DNA of 64,000 nt from Daphnia pulex (lineage: Eukaryota > Arthropoda > Branchiopoda > Diplostraca > Daphniidae), in contig NC_060020.1 of NCBI RefSeq assembly GCF_021134715.1, forward strand, positions 5,270,001 through 5,334,000. The letters run 5' to 3'. Position numbers and translations under genes: made by a program. Shown here piece after piece: positions 46,405 through 59,600 of this stretch. How positions within the stretch are numbered: position 1 is the stretch's first letter; the number at the start of each line of letters is the position of its first letter. The notes below the pieces were generated by a model, which saw only the letters and a program-made list of their open reading frames with translations, had not been told where the DNA came from and searched no databases.

Positions 46405-49400
46405 GGTAGTACTTACACAAGCCAGTATTAGAAAACTACCGAATGGTAAAAAAGGTCAACCAAGGAGACACTAGAGAATCGTCGTCGGTCTGGAAAAAAA
46501 AAGTTCGGTTTCCCATCCGTCGACAAACTGGATCTTCTTCTCCAGTCGCAGGAAGCACAAAAACAAAAGAAGCTAAGAGGGAAACCTGATCCAATTTCTC
46601 GGCTTCTTCTTCAGTTCTTCTTCGGCTGCTTTTTCATTCCCCCGACATTCTCTCTCTCTCTCTATAGACTCTCTTTGTGTGTACAGTCAGCTGTGCTGCG
46701 AGTATGTTAAAAATAAATCATTCCCATCAAGTTTAGAGAAAGAAAAAAAAAGGAGCGGACACACGTACGAACCAGCAAGTCGTTTTTCGTCGGAACACGG
46801 AAAAACGAGTCGGGCCAGCGCGTGTAGTATGTCGCAAGTAGATTGTCGTCATTTAAAAACAGAAAACGACCACCCAACAAATATAAAATAAAATAAAATA
46901 AAATAAAGCTTCGCTCCACTTCCTCCTGCATCGGGTGCGATTGTCCTCGTGCGTTGTTTCTTATACTGTATTATATGTTATATTCTGTCCAATCGAACCG
47001 GGTGGACTTTTTTCGTAGAGTTGAATCGACTATTATCGTCGTCGTCGTCGACAAGAGAAAAGAAATGAAATTCTTTTGACGTCGCTCTCTTGCCAAGGGA
47101 AAAAGGGCATCTGCCATGTAGCGATATTACACAGAGAATCCGGATCTCTCCCCCCCACTAGCCCAGCAGACGAGAGATAAATAAGAAAAGAGGGAGGGGG
47201 GACCCGGATAACAAGTTTTTTTTTCTTTTCTATATAAAAGAAAAAAAAAGATTTTTTGTATTTTGTATTTTCAAAAAAGTACAAGTGGATCTCATGTGTT
47301 TATGTTGGAGCTGCTATAGCGCTGGCAGCTATGGAACACACGGAGTGAATATGAAAGAAAGACGGTGGAGAGAATGTAACAAAATATTCATCAATGTGTC
47401 CGACAATTTTTTCGTGTGTTTGAGTTTTATTTCTGTTTTTCTTCTTGTTTTTTTTAAATAAAAATAAAATATATAGTTAGGTTCTTTTTTATTTGTTTTC
47501 TTCTACTTTTGGGGGTCCTCCCGAACGAGAGAAACACACGTCTATTGTTGTCCTGATAACGAATTGAATCGGAGAGAGAGAGAGAAAGAGAAATATATAA
47601 AATAAAACAAGGCCATTTTTGGGGGGGTTTCTTTTTGGAAAAAGAATGAACGGCGCTCGGAGCCACGTTCGCTTATATAACTGAATTCGTTTCATTCAAT
47701 CTAAGCCGCCGCCGACGCCGCCACTATATGTATACGTGAAAGAAAAGAAAAAGAGAGTCAGGACACACAACGGTACAACCAATCAGATAAATATCTAAAT
47801 AATACAGAGAGAAAGAGACGGATCATTTTCTACCTTATTCAGCTCGGACTTATTTTTTTTAATGAGCCCCCAGCTCAAAATGTCTATTGTAATGCATACA
47901 TAGTGGCAGCAGCAGCAGCAGTAGTAGTTTTGGAAGTCGAAATAGACTGGTAGTACGGTTGACTAGTCGCCAAAAACCCAAATACATATGCAAACTCGTG
48001 AGATTGGAATAAATGGAATATTGAATATCTCCAAGACAAAGTTGAATGATTTCTTATATGTACGTCTTAATCTTTTCCATATTAGCTGCCGCCTGGAGTG
48101 AGTTATTGGGAAAAAATAAATTCCCTAGTCCCTACAAATATTGTCGTCCAGGTTATACAACAAATAACAACTGTATATACACAGGTAAGAAAAAAAGAAA
48201 AAAAAAGGTAGCACACACAATAATAATGTCGAGTGGAGGGGGTCAGTCGGAGAAAGTTTTTATTTTTTTTCCGTCGACTTGATCACACGACGGGCTTCCC
48301 TTTATTGCATTTCCACTGATTTCTAAGACTTGATTGTTGCAGGCCACGATCGATTGCTATCATTTATTCTTTTCTTTTTCCTTTTGGATTTTTTATTTTA
48401 TTCCTGGTTCACTGACGTACATATACGCACAGAAAAATGACCAGGGTCGCCCGACTCTCTGCTGTGTGTGTGTTTTCGGGATGATAAGATCACGAATCGT
48501 TCCAGTGAGCTCGCGCTGGGACCTCAGCAAGAAAAGAAGAAGAAAAAAAAGAGAGTTGTTTGTCACCGAGATATTGATCGATTGAGCTTCACGGACACAC
48601 ACACAGAACAGCAGTGAACTGAACTGTGCGTGTGCTGAGCCCCAGAAGAAGAAAGAAAAAAAGACACACAAAAAGGTGAAGGGGGGGAATCTAAAAAGTC
48701 GTCTTACTCTTTTTCCGCAGAAGAAACTCACACACAAAAAAACTCCTTCTTCTTCTTCTTTTTCTTGTATGTTTCTCTCTATCGCCACTTTGTGTTGTTT
48801 CTAAAAAGGAGCGGATGTGTATAAATAAGAATCCGGAGTTGGAACTGGAGAAGCCCCGGCTCTTGTTTCTTTTCTTTTTTCTCCTCTCTCTCTCTCTCCA
48901 AGTTGATGAATAACCTGATTCTCTTTTATCTCTCGTTCTCTCTCCGTGTGTTGTTTTGGGTTTGTTTTGTTTTTCTTCTTTTTCCTTTTGTTGTTCCAGG
49001 ATCACGAGAGGACAGCAAAGTCCATCTGGAATTCCGCACACGCACGGCAGACAGAGCTCCTTTTTGTTTTTTAAAATATAAAACTATAATAGGCAATGCC
49101 AAAAACAAGAAAATTACCAAAAAAACAATATGAGAAAAACATGACGACGAGTTGGAAAACCTAAAAAAAAACAGAAAAAAAACGGAAGTTCAACAAGTTT
49201 TTCTAAAAAAAAAAAAAAAAAAATGTTTTTCCCGTGCGTGTGACTCTGGCTTTGATTAATTATTTACCACCTTGTGGGAGAGAAGCAGCTGCAGCAGCGG
49301 CCCGTGTGTCTGTATCTCATTAGCGAGTCCGTGTCCGTATTGACGACCCCCCCCCAAAATCATAAGATTCTTCTTCTTTTCTTTTTCTTTTTATTTGGTG

Positions 49401-50167
49401 AGAAAATGTGCAACGCGTTTCAAATGGCGCCTGGGTGGTAAAAAATAAAAGAAACGGGGCGCGGTTCGACATCAGACGGCTCAGCAGAGAAGAGAGAGAG
49501 AGATTCTGTTATTTTCGCTTTTCTCAGACGTCCGTGTGTGTATTATATGCCGTGTCCGTGTGAAGTGTGTGCGCCTGGCCTCCCTTTGATCCACGGCAGA
49601 CAATTTCTTCGCCCCGCCGTTTTCTGTTGTCAGCCTTTAAGTGACACTGCATTGCTAATGACTGTCACAATCTCTCTCTCTCTCTCTGCTGTATGTGTGC
49701 GTGGAGAGATAGACTTTTGACCCCCCCCCTCGCACTGTCCACTCTCTTATCAGACCTCGCCCATTTCTCTCCTGTCCACATTTCTCTGACACAAACAAAA
49801 TAAAAGCCTGGACAAGAGCGAAGAAAAAAAAGACATTTTTGAATGACCCAGGGAGAGATGGCGCACACATTGTATGCGCAGCCGTAGAGGAAATGCGAAA
49901 CAAGTAACAGTACATCTTATATTATTATAGTCTTGAGAGAGAATGAAAAAAAGAGACACAATGACTCATCTGTTCTTCAGACTTTTTTATGGCCATCCGT
50001 CCGACGTGTGTCCCCCTTTTTTTTGGAAGATATTTTTTGGGTACCGAATTATTATTTAAAATAAAAAAAGTTAAAAAAGAAAAATGCTTCGTCTTGTTTT
50101 ATGACATGAAAAATAATCGTGTATGATATCCATATTAAAGATGTAATAGTGTTTTTTGTTGTTTTAT

Positions 50168-50204
<37 letters not shown>

Positions 50205-52383
50205 AGAGGGGGGAGGGGCAAATCCAGCAAAAAACTCGACCATTTTATATATCACAGTTACAAGCACAAAATTGATTGATTTTACAACGACAGGAGATGG
50301 GGGGGGGAATAAAAGATAGAAAAGGGGCTGGTGTGGCGTAAGCGCTATCGAAATCAATAAGAGTCGAAGGAAATGAGAAAAAATAAACAAAAGAGCAGGG
50401 AAAGAGTGTTGGCGGATCACCAAAATTGCCTCCATCAAACCGTGACCAATCATCTTTTATGAAAATAAAAAAAAAATAGGAGAAAAGAAAGAAAAACCAT
50501 TTCTCGCCGATGTGTGTTTTATTTTGCGGAATTTTTATTTTCATTTCTTCCAAAAATTTTAAAAACAAATATTCCTCCCATCTCTCTTTTGAATAATTTT
50601 TTTTTTCGTGTGTACAGCAACAGCCCCCCGTCAAAAATGCGACTAGTCACGTGACTTTGCCCGCACGTTCGATGAACCCATTCACTATTTTTTTTGTTTT
50701 TACATCGTTAAATTAAAAAAGAAAAAATGGGGGGAAGAAATTACAAAGGAGGGCGTGGTTCAACTGATCGAACAGGAAGACTGTCTTCGTCCAAAAAAAT
50801 GAATTAATTTAATCGCATTTGTTTTCATTTGAAAAAAAAAGTACGACCGAAAATATATATACCAAACACGACCCCTGAGAACAAAACAACAAAAATGGGA
50901 GCTCGGGGGAAATGAAGGGAAACCATAAAAATAATGAATTAGGCGAAAGAAAGAAACTTGACATCACAAGTGGGAAGAAGAAAATAATAATAATAATAAC
51001 ACGGATGCAAAATGACCTCCCCCCTTCTCGCAAAAGGTGAGGGAGGATGGTGTAAATTCAAAAGGACTAGCAAAAGGATCCGATTTTTTTTCTTTTTCTT
51101 TTTAAATCTTCAACACGCACGACAAAATAAAGAAAAAACACTGAAAACAGAAAAATATGGACATGGCGTTTTCTCTTCTCTCAAAAAATCGAATTGGCCA
51201 GCCGCATTTTGTTTGTTTCCTAGATGATTTTTTTGTTTTTCTTTTTGTTGTTTTACTCATAAATATTTATGGATCAAAGACAAGTGTGGGTGTGGTGAGA
51301 AGGGGGTGACGACAAGGAAATGAAAACAGTGACGAAGAAAAAAATTATTTTTACTTCGAGCGTCAAATTCTTTTTTTTTCTTCTTCTTTTTCCCGAATTT
51401 TAGTTTGCTTTACAACTCGACGACTAAAATTGGTTTCCCTTTGAAAAATTCGAAAATATATGTATAGATATATATATGTATGTATATAGACCTATGTGGT
51501 AAATTGTAGTTTATGTATAGAGGAGGCACATCAGAGATATAAAAGTTTGAAAAAGAAAAATTTAAGTTCCTCACGTTTTCGGTTGTGTGTGTGTGTGTTC
51601 CTCTCCCTATGCCGACGCATTTCTGTTGACAAATGAGGCTGGCGCATTGTATAATAAACGCACAAGCCGGAAAGGGATTTTCGGTTGTTTCGTCACACAC
51701 ACACACACACACACGGGGAAACGAGAAAATAAGGAAGAAAAGAATTGTCGTTTCACTATTTTTTTTTTGAATGAAAATCCAGCGTCAAAACGGAATTGTA
51801 AAGAAGAAAAAAGAATTATTTCCACCAATCTGCAATGGTTTCCGTAACAACAGTTCGAAAATAGAAATATGGAACTTTTCTCTCTTTCTCTTTTGTTGTT
51901 TGTTTCAATGAGGTTATTAATTTCGATGACGCTGGATTCTACATTTTTTCTTTTTAGTTTGTTTCCTGATGGAATTGACGACGGGACACACAAATTTCAA
52001 AAGCCATCGATTGATGCGGGAATTCGAGCGATAAAAAAAAGAAACAGGTCCGTGTGTGGTTGAAAGGAAGGAGGCGGGGTTTTAACGGAATTGAGGTTTG
52101 TGTTTGGATTGCAATTTTTTTGTTTTTTCCAAAAAAAGAAACGAGGGATAAGCATCACATTGAAAGAGAAACCAACTAACACAGTAATCAGCCTTTGATA
52201 TATGAAGAAAAAAAAACAATCTTTTTTTTGTTTTTGTTGTTTTTCCGAGTGAAAGAGAGAAAAACTGCGACGATGGACGAAATTTTTCCACGTCTGGCAA
52301 CGGGAAGTGGGTGAGACGCGCCTAGCGAACGAAAAAAGAAAAAGTGGGATGGGAATGGCGATTCTTGTTTTTCTTTCTTTCTT
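46405..52383. other. Low-complexity desert, part 5
   Basis: No supported gene. It includes TC and GA tracts, nineteen consecutive A at 49205-49223, a 31-bp CA array at 50171-50201, TA/TG runs near 51457-51490 and CA/GT runs near 51585-51597 and 51695-51714. The last part is the probable 3' flank of the minus-strand gene ending at 52384. Confidence 0.6.
50171..50201. repeat. CA dinucleotide microsatellite
   Basis: Fifteen perfect CA units plus one C, the longest perfect dinucleotide array in the window. Likely length-polymorphic. Confidence 0.97.
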
Positions 52384-55300
52384 TCAGCAGTGAAACTTGA
52401 GAGGCTGAGCGGATGCGTGCATCCAGGCTGCCGGCGAGGACGTGACGTATCGGTGGCTGGCGGCGGCCGCTGCGGCGGCTGCAGCCGCCACGAAAGCCGC
52501 TTCGGCCGCGGCCTGAATCGACGACGGATTTGGCATCCATTGGGCCGTCGAGTACAGCCGCTGCATCTTATCAGACGAGCCACCACCACCACCGCCAGAC
52601 GATGGAATCGCCTCTGGTGAACGCTTCCGGCGCCTATTGATCACAGTCTGCGGCTGTTGTTGTTGTTGCGGTTGCTGATCGATATTGTGAAATGCGGCCA
52701 TCTGGTAAGTGGGTTGTTGTTGTTGTTGCTGCTGCTGCTGTGGTGGGGCGTAATTGAATCCGGCGGAAGAGGCGGTAGCGCCGGCCGGAGGACTCCAATG
52801 TTGGTTCATCCAACCCGCACCGCCACCCACGCCCGTTGGCCCCGCATAAACATTGGGAGGTGGTGGAGGAGGAAGACTGGGGCGAGCCGTTAAACAACAA
52901 GACGGGCATCCGCACGGAACTCCTCCGCCGCCCGTGGTGGTAGAATTATTCCGGATGGCACCTGAAACTGCACACACACGCACACAAGAGACGAGAAAAA
53001 AAAAGGAAACAAAAAAAAACAAAAAAGAGCGGACCGTCAGCAAAAATTTCTTTTGAATTTCATTCGAAGTTGAAAGAAAAAAAAGGAATCAAACGAATGT
53101 ACATACACGACATATCCTATCTATTCCTATCCCTATTTATCTATTCCATTCTATTCCACCATCCTGTCAGTCCGGTCGGCGCATTCACGAGGAAAAAAAA
53201 GAGAAACAGAACAAGGAAAAAGAAAAAAAAAATTGTGACGGGAGGGGGGCGGATCGTCAAATGTCGGCCATTGGTTGACGTCACTCGAGCGGATGGGGGG
53301 AGCCCTAGCTCTTGGAATGGGAGAAAGGAGAGAGAGGGGCTATCTTTTCATCATCCATCCAAGACGGATGGATAAAAACCTCCACAAAAGCTATTCCATG
53401 CGACCCTTTAAAAGTGGGGTCCCTCCATAGAAAAGAGGCAAAGCCATTGAAATGTTTAATAATAGAGAAAGAGAGAATCCGGCCGGATGGATTTGTTGTA
53501 AAGTCCAAAGTCTCTCTCTCTCTCTCTCTCTCCTACATTTCATTTTATTTGTCTCCTTTTTAAGGGGGGCTGGGGAATGTCCATTATGACGACACGATGT
53601 CAATGTAATAATAGAGTAGACACAACAAAAGCCGTTCCTGTGCATTAACACAGGACTCGTTTTTTCCTTCTTTTCTTTTTATCCCTTCCAAGGTGGGAGG
53701 GAGGACACATCCAGCGGTTGCTAGTAGCAGCAGCGGCAGCCACCGGCGTGCGGATTTGAAACAATGGCCGTCAGGCGATAACTACTCGACTCAGGGCCAA
53801 TCATTTTCTTCTTCTTCTTTTTCCCCTCCATTGTCTTCGCCGAAATGGGAAAGAAAAGAAAGAAGGTTCTTTTTGATGAGACATTGTGAAGTGAGGCAGT
53901 GCCGAGGCAATTTGAATTGAATTGAATAATAAATGCTGCGAGAGCTATCCAGCATAAATTCATTTCAGGTTAGCCAGCCGGAAGAAACGACATTTTTCTG
54001 ACGTTCCTTTCCCATTGAATGAGCTAAGACACCAGCGACCTCCTCCTCACACACAAAAAGAATAAGGCGAAGAAGAAAAGAAAAAGAAGTGGATTGGCAA
54101 TCAGAAAAAAAGCAATCAATTAATTTCAAGCGAATCATTTTCAACGGGACCAACTCCTTTTTTTCTTTCTTTCTTTAAAATACAAAAAAGGAAAATCTAA
54201 ATTTAAAAAAAATTGAAATTTCAAGAATTCCAAGGATTCTTCCGCACCAGCGATATTCATTCACGTCGAATAAAAAAAAGGAAGAAAAATGTCAAATCTT
54301 TTTTTGTTGTTGCTTCAATCGGCCAGAAGAAAAGAAAGGGAAATGAGAAAATTCCGGAATTCATCCGCCGGCCGGAATTCAAGCATATCACCATTCCACA
54401 ACAGATGTGAATGATTCCAAGAATCATTTTGCGATACTCGGCTTTTCTTGTATTTACAATAAAAAAAAAGTTGAAGGAAGAATATTGGATCAACCGGAAT
54501 GCGCATCCCAGAAAGAAAGAAAAATCTAAACGTATTACAGTCATAAATAGTCTGTTGCAACTTTTGACCGGATCCGGAATAGAAAACTTTTATCGCAATC
54601 GAATTTTCTTACACAAGAGACTCTCCTCCGGGTGCCACTCCGCAATAAAATGTTCGCGAAAATAAGAAAAAAAGAATAACGACATTTATTTTTTCGGCGT
54701 TATTTTTATTTTCTTTTACGGTTCGAGAATAAGAAAAAAAGGGACGTTCCGGCTGCCGGAATATTACTCGCATCGTTGGCAAAAGTCGTTACAACAGGAA
54801 GAGAACGAGAGAGACCCATTTCGAGAGAGTTTGCTGGTGGGTGGGAGGAAAAAGAAGAAAAAGAAGTTATAGTTTTGCCATGTTCACTTGAGAGAACGAA
54901 CGGAATGGAAAGAGAAGGGGAATGATGTGGTTGTAAAACTAGATTCCGTGTATTCCTCGCTTTTTCCATTCTCAAACTACGCCATGTTTGATTATTACCT
55001 GGATATTATTACCTTTTCCTCCCCCCCCCCTTCTTTTTTTCTCTCTCTCTATCCCCGAGGCTATTAATCCGCTTGATAGAATATCAATAATATCCTGGAG
55101 AGAAAAATCCCTCTCTCTATCCTCGCTCCCAAACAGATAAAGATGGCGTCCGAAAAAAAACGTCATTAACAAGAGTTATACTATATAAAAAGGGAGGGGG
55201 GTATTAAATGACCTGTCAGAAGAGAGAGAGCTGAGCTGATGGCGGATGGATTCCGAGGCTCTTGTGTTAATCGATACGAGATGGGTAAGACGGGGAAAAA

Positions 55301-56679
55301 AAGGGCCCTGGGAGAGACGACGACGACGAGTGGGGGGAGGAAATGAGATTGAGCCCATCACCTGATACTCGACGCAATTCCACCCACTCGCATACACGAC
55401 ACGGGAGCAACCGAGTCTCTGTGACTGGGCGGATGGGGTCCGAATCAATCCCCTTTTTTTCGAGCTGAAATAAGAGCGAGGATTTTTGGTTTGATGACTT
55501 ACTCGTAGAGTTGAGTTTCTGTTGTTGTTGTTGCTGCTGTTGTTGGATGGCTGCCGGATGAGACTTGACGGATGCGGCGGATGGCTTGTCACTTTTGATA
55601 CGACTGGCTGCCCCCTGCTGCTGCTGCTGTTGATTCCACTGGGGCGGAAGGGGCCGCGAGTTGGTCGCGGTGGTGGTCCACGTCGACGGATGATAGCCCG
55701 AAGGCGTGGCCAGCGATGCCACGGCAGACGAACGAGGCGGAGCAAAGACCAGGAGCGGCTCGGCGCCGGGTGGTGGACGGACGATCCTCGGCAAGTCGTA
55801 CTCGACGCTACAATCCACATGCAATGGCGCCGAATAATCCTTTTTCGGGTCCACCGACAGGGTCCGGTTGACGTTTGGCATCCGATGAGGCACCGAGACA
55901 CCACCATTAGATGATTGATCCACCGATTTCATCCCCATTGAAGATTTCAGGTGAGACAGACCGGTCGCCATGGTGTTGGACGACGGGTTGTTGTTGTTGG
56001 CGGCCGTCGAGGCCACCAGGGCAGATTCTTCACGATTTTGGTGTTTCTCCTGCAAGGGCCGTCTAGAGTCGTAGGCCTGGTGATGGAAGCCGCCAGGGTA
56101 TTGCGAGGAGGGATGTTGTTGTTGTTGCACTTGCTGTTGTTGCTGCTGCCTCTGCAAGTGACACATGGTACAACCAGACGGGCAAACACTGGCTGGAATG
56201 GACGACGTCGTCGCCGACTGCCAGATCGTGGGGGCGTGCTGATCAGACCAGGCTGTCGACGACGAACGGATTTTATCCGTGCATCGACGTTTGGCAGCCG
56301 GAGGCTCTGCTGTTGTTGTTGCGGTCGCCGACGAAGAAGAAGTTCGTGACGACCAGGCCGATTCAGGTTGAGTCATTTTCATGACCGATTTACCGCCGTT
56401 TCCGGTGGTTGCAGCAACTGCTGACGGGTGATGAGGATGAAAGGCAGCGAAAGTGCTTCCGTAAGCCGGAATAGATGCTGAACCCGAGACCCGCGACTGT
56501 TGTGATGTCGCCATGGCGTTGGAATACGCAGCGAATGAGCCAACAACTCCACCACGGCCAACATGACTGCTGCTGCTGCTGCTGGAACTGCTGACGTCAG
56601 CCGACATGTAACCGGCTGAGTAAACACCTACCCCTCCGCCAGCCGGAATTAATGGAGGAAACGCACACAAAGCCGACAT
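52384..56679 (-). CDS. Unidentified Gln/Ser/Ala-rich, probably nuclear protein, two exons
   Basis: Exon 1 is 56679-55503 and exon 2 is 52961-52384, with a 2541-nt intron (donor A|GTAAGT, acceptor TTTCAG). Together they give 1755 nt and 584 aa. An acceptor six bases upstream (exon from 52967) is in the same phase. I do not recognise the family. Visible features: Ser run 30-38; basic AAKRRC (128-133); a cysteine cluster C166-x3-C170-x2-C173; Gln runs near 178-188, 350-355 and 379-387; an aliphatic/proline motif SVEYDLPRIV then RPPPGAEPLL (291-310); a second cluster CGCPSCC (409-415); a Gln run near 467-475; NRRRKR (501-506), a likely nuclear localisation signal; and an Ala-rich helix (543-560). 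Gln/Ala tracts and an NLS suggest a transcriptional regulator or cofactor, which is inference. Codon-level order across more than 1 kb with no stop contrasts with the surrounding desert and supports coding. Confidence 0.75.
52962..55502 (-). other. 2.5-kb intron of the unidentified Gln-rich gene
   Basis: This intron is far longer than the 59-325 nt introns elsewhere in the window. It contains a TC array at 53511-53532, A/G-rich tracts and no supported exon. Length and tract content resemble the flanking desert. Plus- and minus-strand open frames near 55176-55907 are shadows of exon 1 and its antisense. Confidence 0.6.
53511..53532. repeat. TC dinucleotide microsatellite (GA on the gene strand)
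   Basis: Eleven TC units lie inside the intron of the minus-strand gene. As GAGAG on the other strand it is a potential GAGA-factor binding tract, but this is generic. Confidence 0.9.
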
Positions 56680-56698
56680 TGTGTGTGTGTGTGTGTGT
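56680..56698 (-). repeat. CA microsatellite abutting the start codon
   Basis: On the gene strand a CA array of about eight units ends directly at the ATG at 56679, so the array supplies the initiation context (ACACA before ATG). It lies in the 5' UTR if the start is right. Confidence 0.8.
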
Positions 56699-59600
56699 AG
56701 TCGTGGGCTGGGCTAGGCTAGGCTTCCAATGGCCTAGGGTATACAACTCTCTGGGAAAGGAGAGAGAAAAAAGCCGCCTTACAAATGGCTGCCAGACAAC
56801 CGACAGCCAAGGAGAAATGAGGGTATGGCGGGGGAGATTGAGAGAAGGGTGGAAACCACGCCACACACTTTTTTCTAATTTTTCTTTTTTTCAAAAAACA
56901 ACACACAACGAAGAAGCTGCTGGTCACACAAATTTGAATCGGGGAGAAATGACCAAGTGAGAGATGAAAATGCACACAAAAAAAGATGAACACACTTTTT
57001 TGCAAAATCACTAGACGAATTGGTGGTAGTAGAATTCCGCCGACTATATTAACTACACAAAGTGACAAAATTCCAAACGTTGGCTTTTTCTAAGGTAATG
57101 TGGTTGTTTGATTGATCAAAGAAGAAGAAAATGGTTTCTTTCTTTCTTTCTTTCTCTGTTGGTTTTCAAGTGGAGAGAAGCGTTGGGTGTGACCGAACTT
57201 CTCTTCACGGCGTCTGGTGGGGAACTGACTAGCCCTCGCAATGGGAAACCGGAGACAACGTTGGAGGGGCGGCGGCGGTGGCGCTGCAGTCGCTCAATCC
57301 AAAATGGCCGCCGCCATTCCTTTTTTGTTGGCTGGTGTTTTTCCCATTGAACCACACACAACTCGCGTCATCAAGTTCCTATTCAAAATGAAAAAAAAAA
57401 AAAGAGAAAAAGAGACAGTGGCGTAAGAGTCGTCTAGCTGAGGTCTTCCTTGATTAGATGATTACGAATGAAAACCCGATTTGATTCAGTGGCTTAGATG
57501 TGAATGCTGGTGCAACTGCACACACAGCCACTAGGCGCAGTAGTATATACGAGATGATTTTTGATGGATGATGGCTCCGAAATGGCGGGCTGTGCCGTCG
57601 GGGGGAGAACTCAAAATTGTGTTTCTTCTTTTTCCCTTTTAAACAACAACAGGAAGCTGCCGAGATGAATCGAGAGTTTGATTGAGCCAGCCAGTCTTCC
57701 CCCCAAGAGAAAACTCTTCGATATATTTAGGTGGAAAAATCTGTGAAACACCGAAAAACTTAAACATCCGAGTGAATATTACCAGGAAAGAAAAAGGGGA
57801 AAAAGGCTAGGCTCATCAAAAGAACTTTGTAATGTTCATCCTATTGTGTAAAGAAATGTTGTGCAGCGCGGTGCTGCAACGTCATCTTAGTAGATACCTT
57901 TTGATTCTTTTTTATCCTTTTGACACGTCAGTAACGAGAAATCTACCTGCGTCATCTTCTTTGAGTACTAGACACATTTTCTCTCTCTATCCTTTCATCT
58001 TTTTTCGGAGGATATTTTTTTTCATTTTTTAACAACATTTAGAAAAGGAAAAAATCTTTTATTTCGTTTTTTCTTTCCCCCCCGCTTCAATGTTTTATTC
58101 ATCCCTCCGGATTTTGTGGCAATCCCCTCCGTCCATCCCCCACCGGACCTTTGATTGCACCTGGCGCTGGCTGGGCTGGCTGGCCTGCTATTTTCTTTTT
58201 GGGGCCTGGACTTGGGCTGGTTGGTGGTAAGCCGCTCCTGTCGTTCGTCGCCGTCGTGCGTATTTCATCATGTCTATCGATTCCCTTCAATAACAATAAA
58301 TAAAAAAAACGCGCAATGACAGAAGGAAAAACCGATTGGGGAATTTTATTTTGGAGATTAGATTCGAATAGGACCAGCGTGACTGGCTTTTATTTTTAGA
58401 CGTGTGCTCTTATAGATGCAGAGATGATTTGGTCGTACCCCCTTACAAGGGGGTGCTTTTTCCTTCGTTCCTTCGTTCATTTTTGTAATTCTTCCGGCAG
58501 CACGAAGAACATGATACGCTGTCTATACATAGTAGCCCGATCTCATCATCATCAAGTTTAATTAGAAGCCGTAAAAAGAAATAACAGAAAACAACCTTTT
58601 TTTCTTTTTTAAAAAAATACGTTTCCCCCCGCGTTTTTTATTAGATACATCTTTTTATTTTTTAAAGAATAATTCATTGCTAGAAAGAAGAAGAATGAAC
58701 CGGAGAAGTAGTAGTAGTCATCGCTGCCGTTTCTCCCAAAAAATGAAACAATGGGTGGACAGGAGAAAAAGAAAAAGAAAAAACATGTGTGTGTGTGTGT
58801 TGTATCATCGTGGCAGTGTGTGAAACACGCCATCTGACTATTAAAATAAAAACACTCGGGAGAATAGAAGAAGAAGTCTATAACTCCCGCAGTCGGGACT
58901 GTAGCAGCGTATATACCTGCGGGCAGCGCTCCAAGCGGGCCGTTTCCTCACATAAAAGCAGTTAAGAAAGAAGAAAAACACATTACACACACACACAACA
59001 CACCCCATTGTATTCGTTTTCGGGAGAAGAAGAAGAAGAAAAGTAGAGAGAGAGGGATGGATAATAACAGTCCTCTATGGAACTTTTTTTGAGATTGAGA
59101 ATGAAGATGGAGGGGGGGCCAGGGGTGGAACAGCACAGAACGAGGAAGAAGAAAAAACCCAGCCGGAGTAGTTTCCTGTTGGTTGCCAACTTAATGGCAT
59201 CCCTCCAGGGGGGGGTTGGTGCGTTGGTGGATGGGGTGGACCTTTAAAAAGAAGTAGAAAAAAGTTAATACATATGGAAAAGGGTGGGGGGATATAGTAT
59301 ACGAGAAAACCTATTCAGGATTAACAAAACAACATTTCAAAAAAATATATATTTTGGATATACCGAGAGTACGCGCATATCTTTTTATTATAAGAATATA
59401 AGAGGGAATGGGGGGGGGATATGGTGATTCATGAGGATTTATCCGGAATTTTTTCGTTAATCGCTGTTGAGTCTTTTAACCTCTCGCGATGTTGATGTCG
59501 TGTCTGTTATGACGACGGTCTCGCCGTATACATTTATTTGTCCTCCCCCCGTTATTCGAATGGCGATAATCTCACACTATCGCCAGTCGCAAAGGGATTG

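Noticed and set aside
50171-50201. Regular repeat array considered as CRISPR-like
   Set aside because: Perfect dinucleotide array with no spacers; the window is eukaryotic.
55176-56349. Long open frames on both strands overlapping exon 1 of the Gln-rich gene
   Set aside because: They are out-of-frame or antisense readings of the CAG/CTG-rich coding exon; Arg/Ser- and Leu-rich composition is typical of such shadows.
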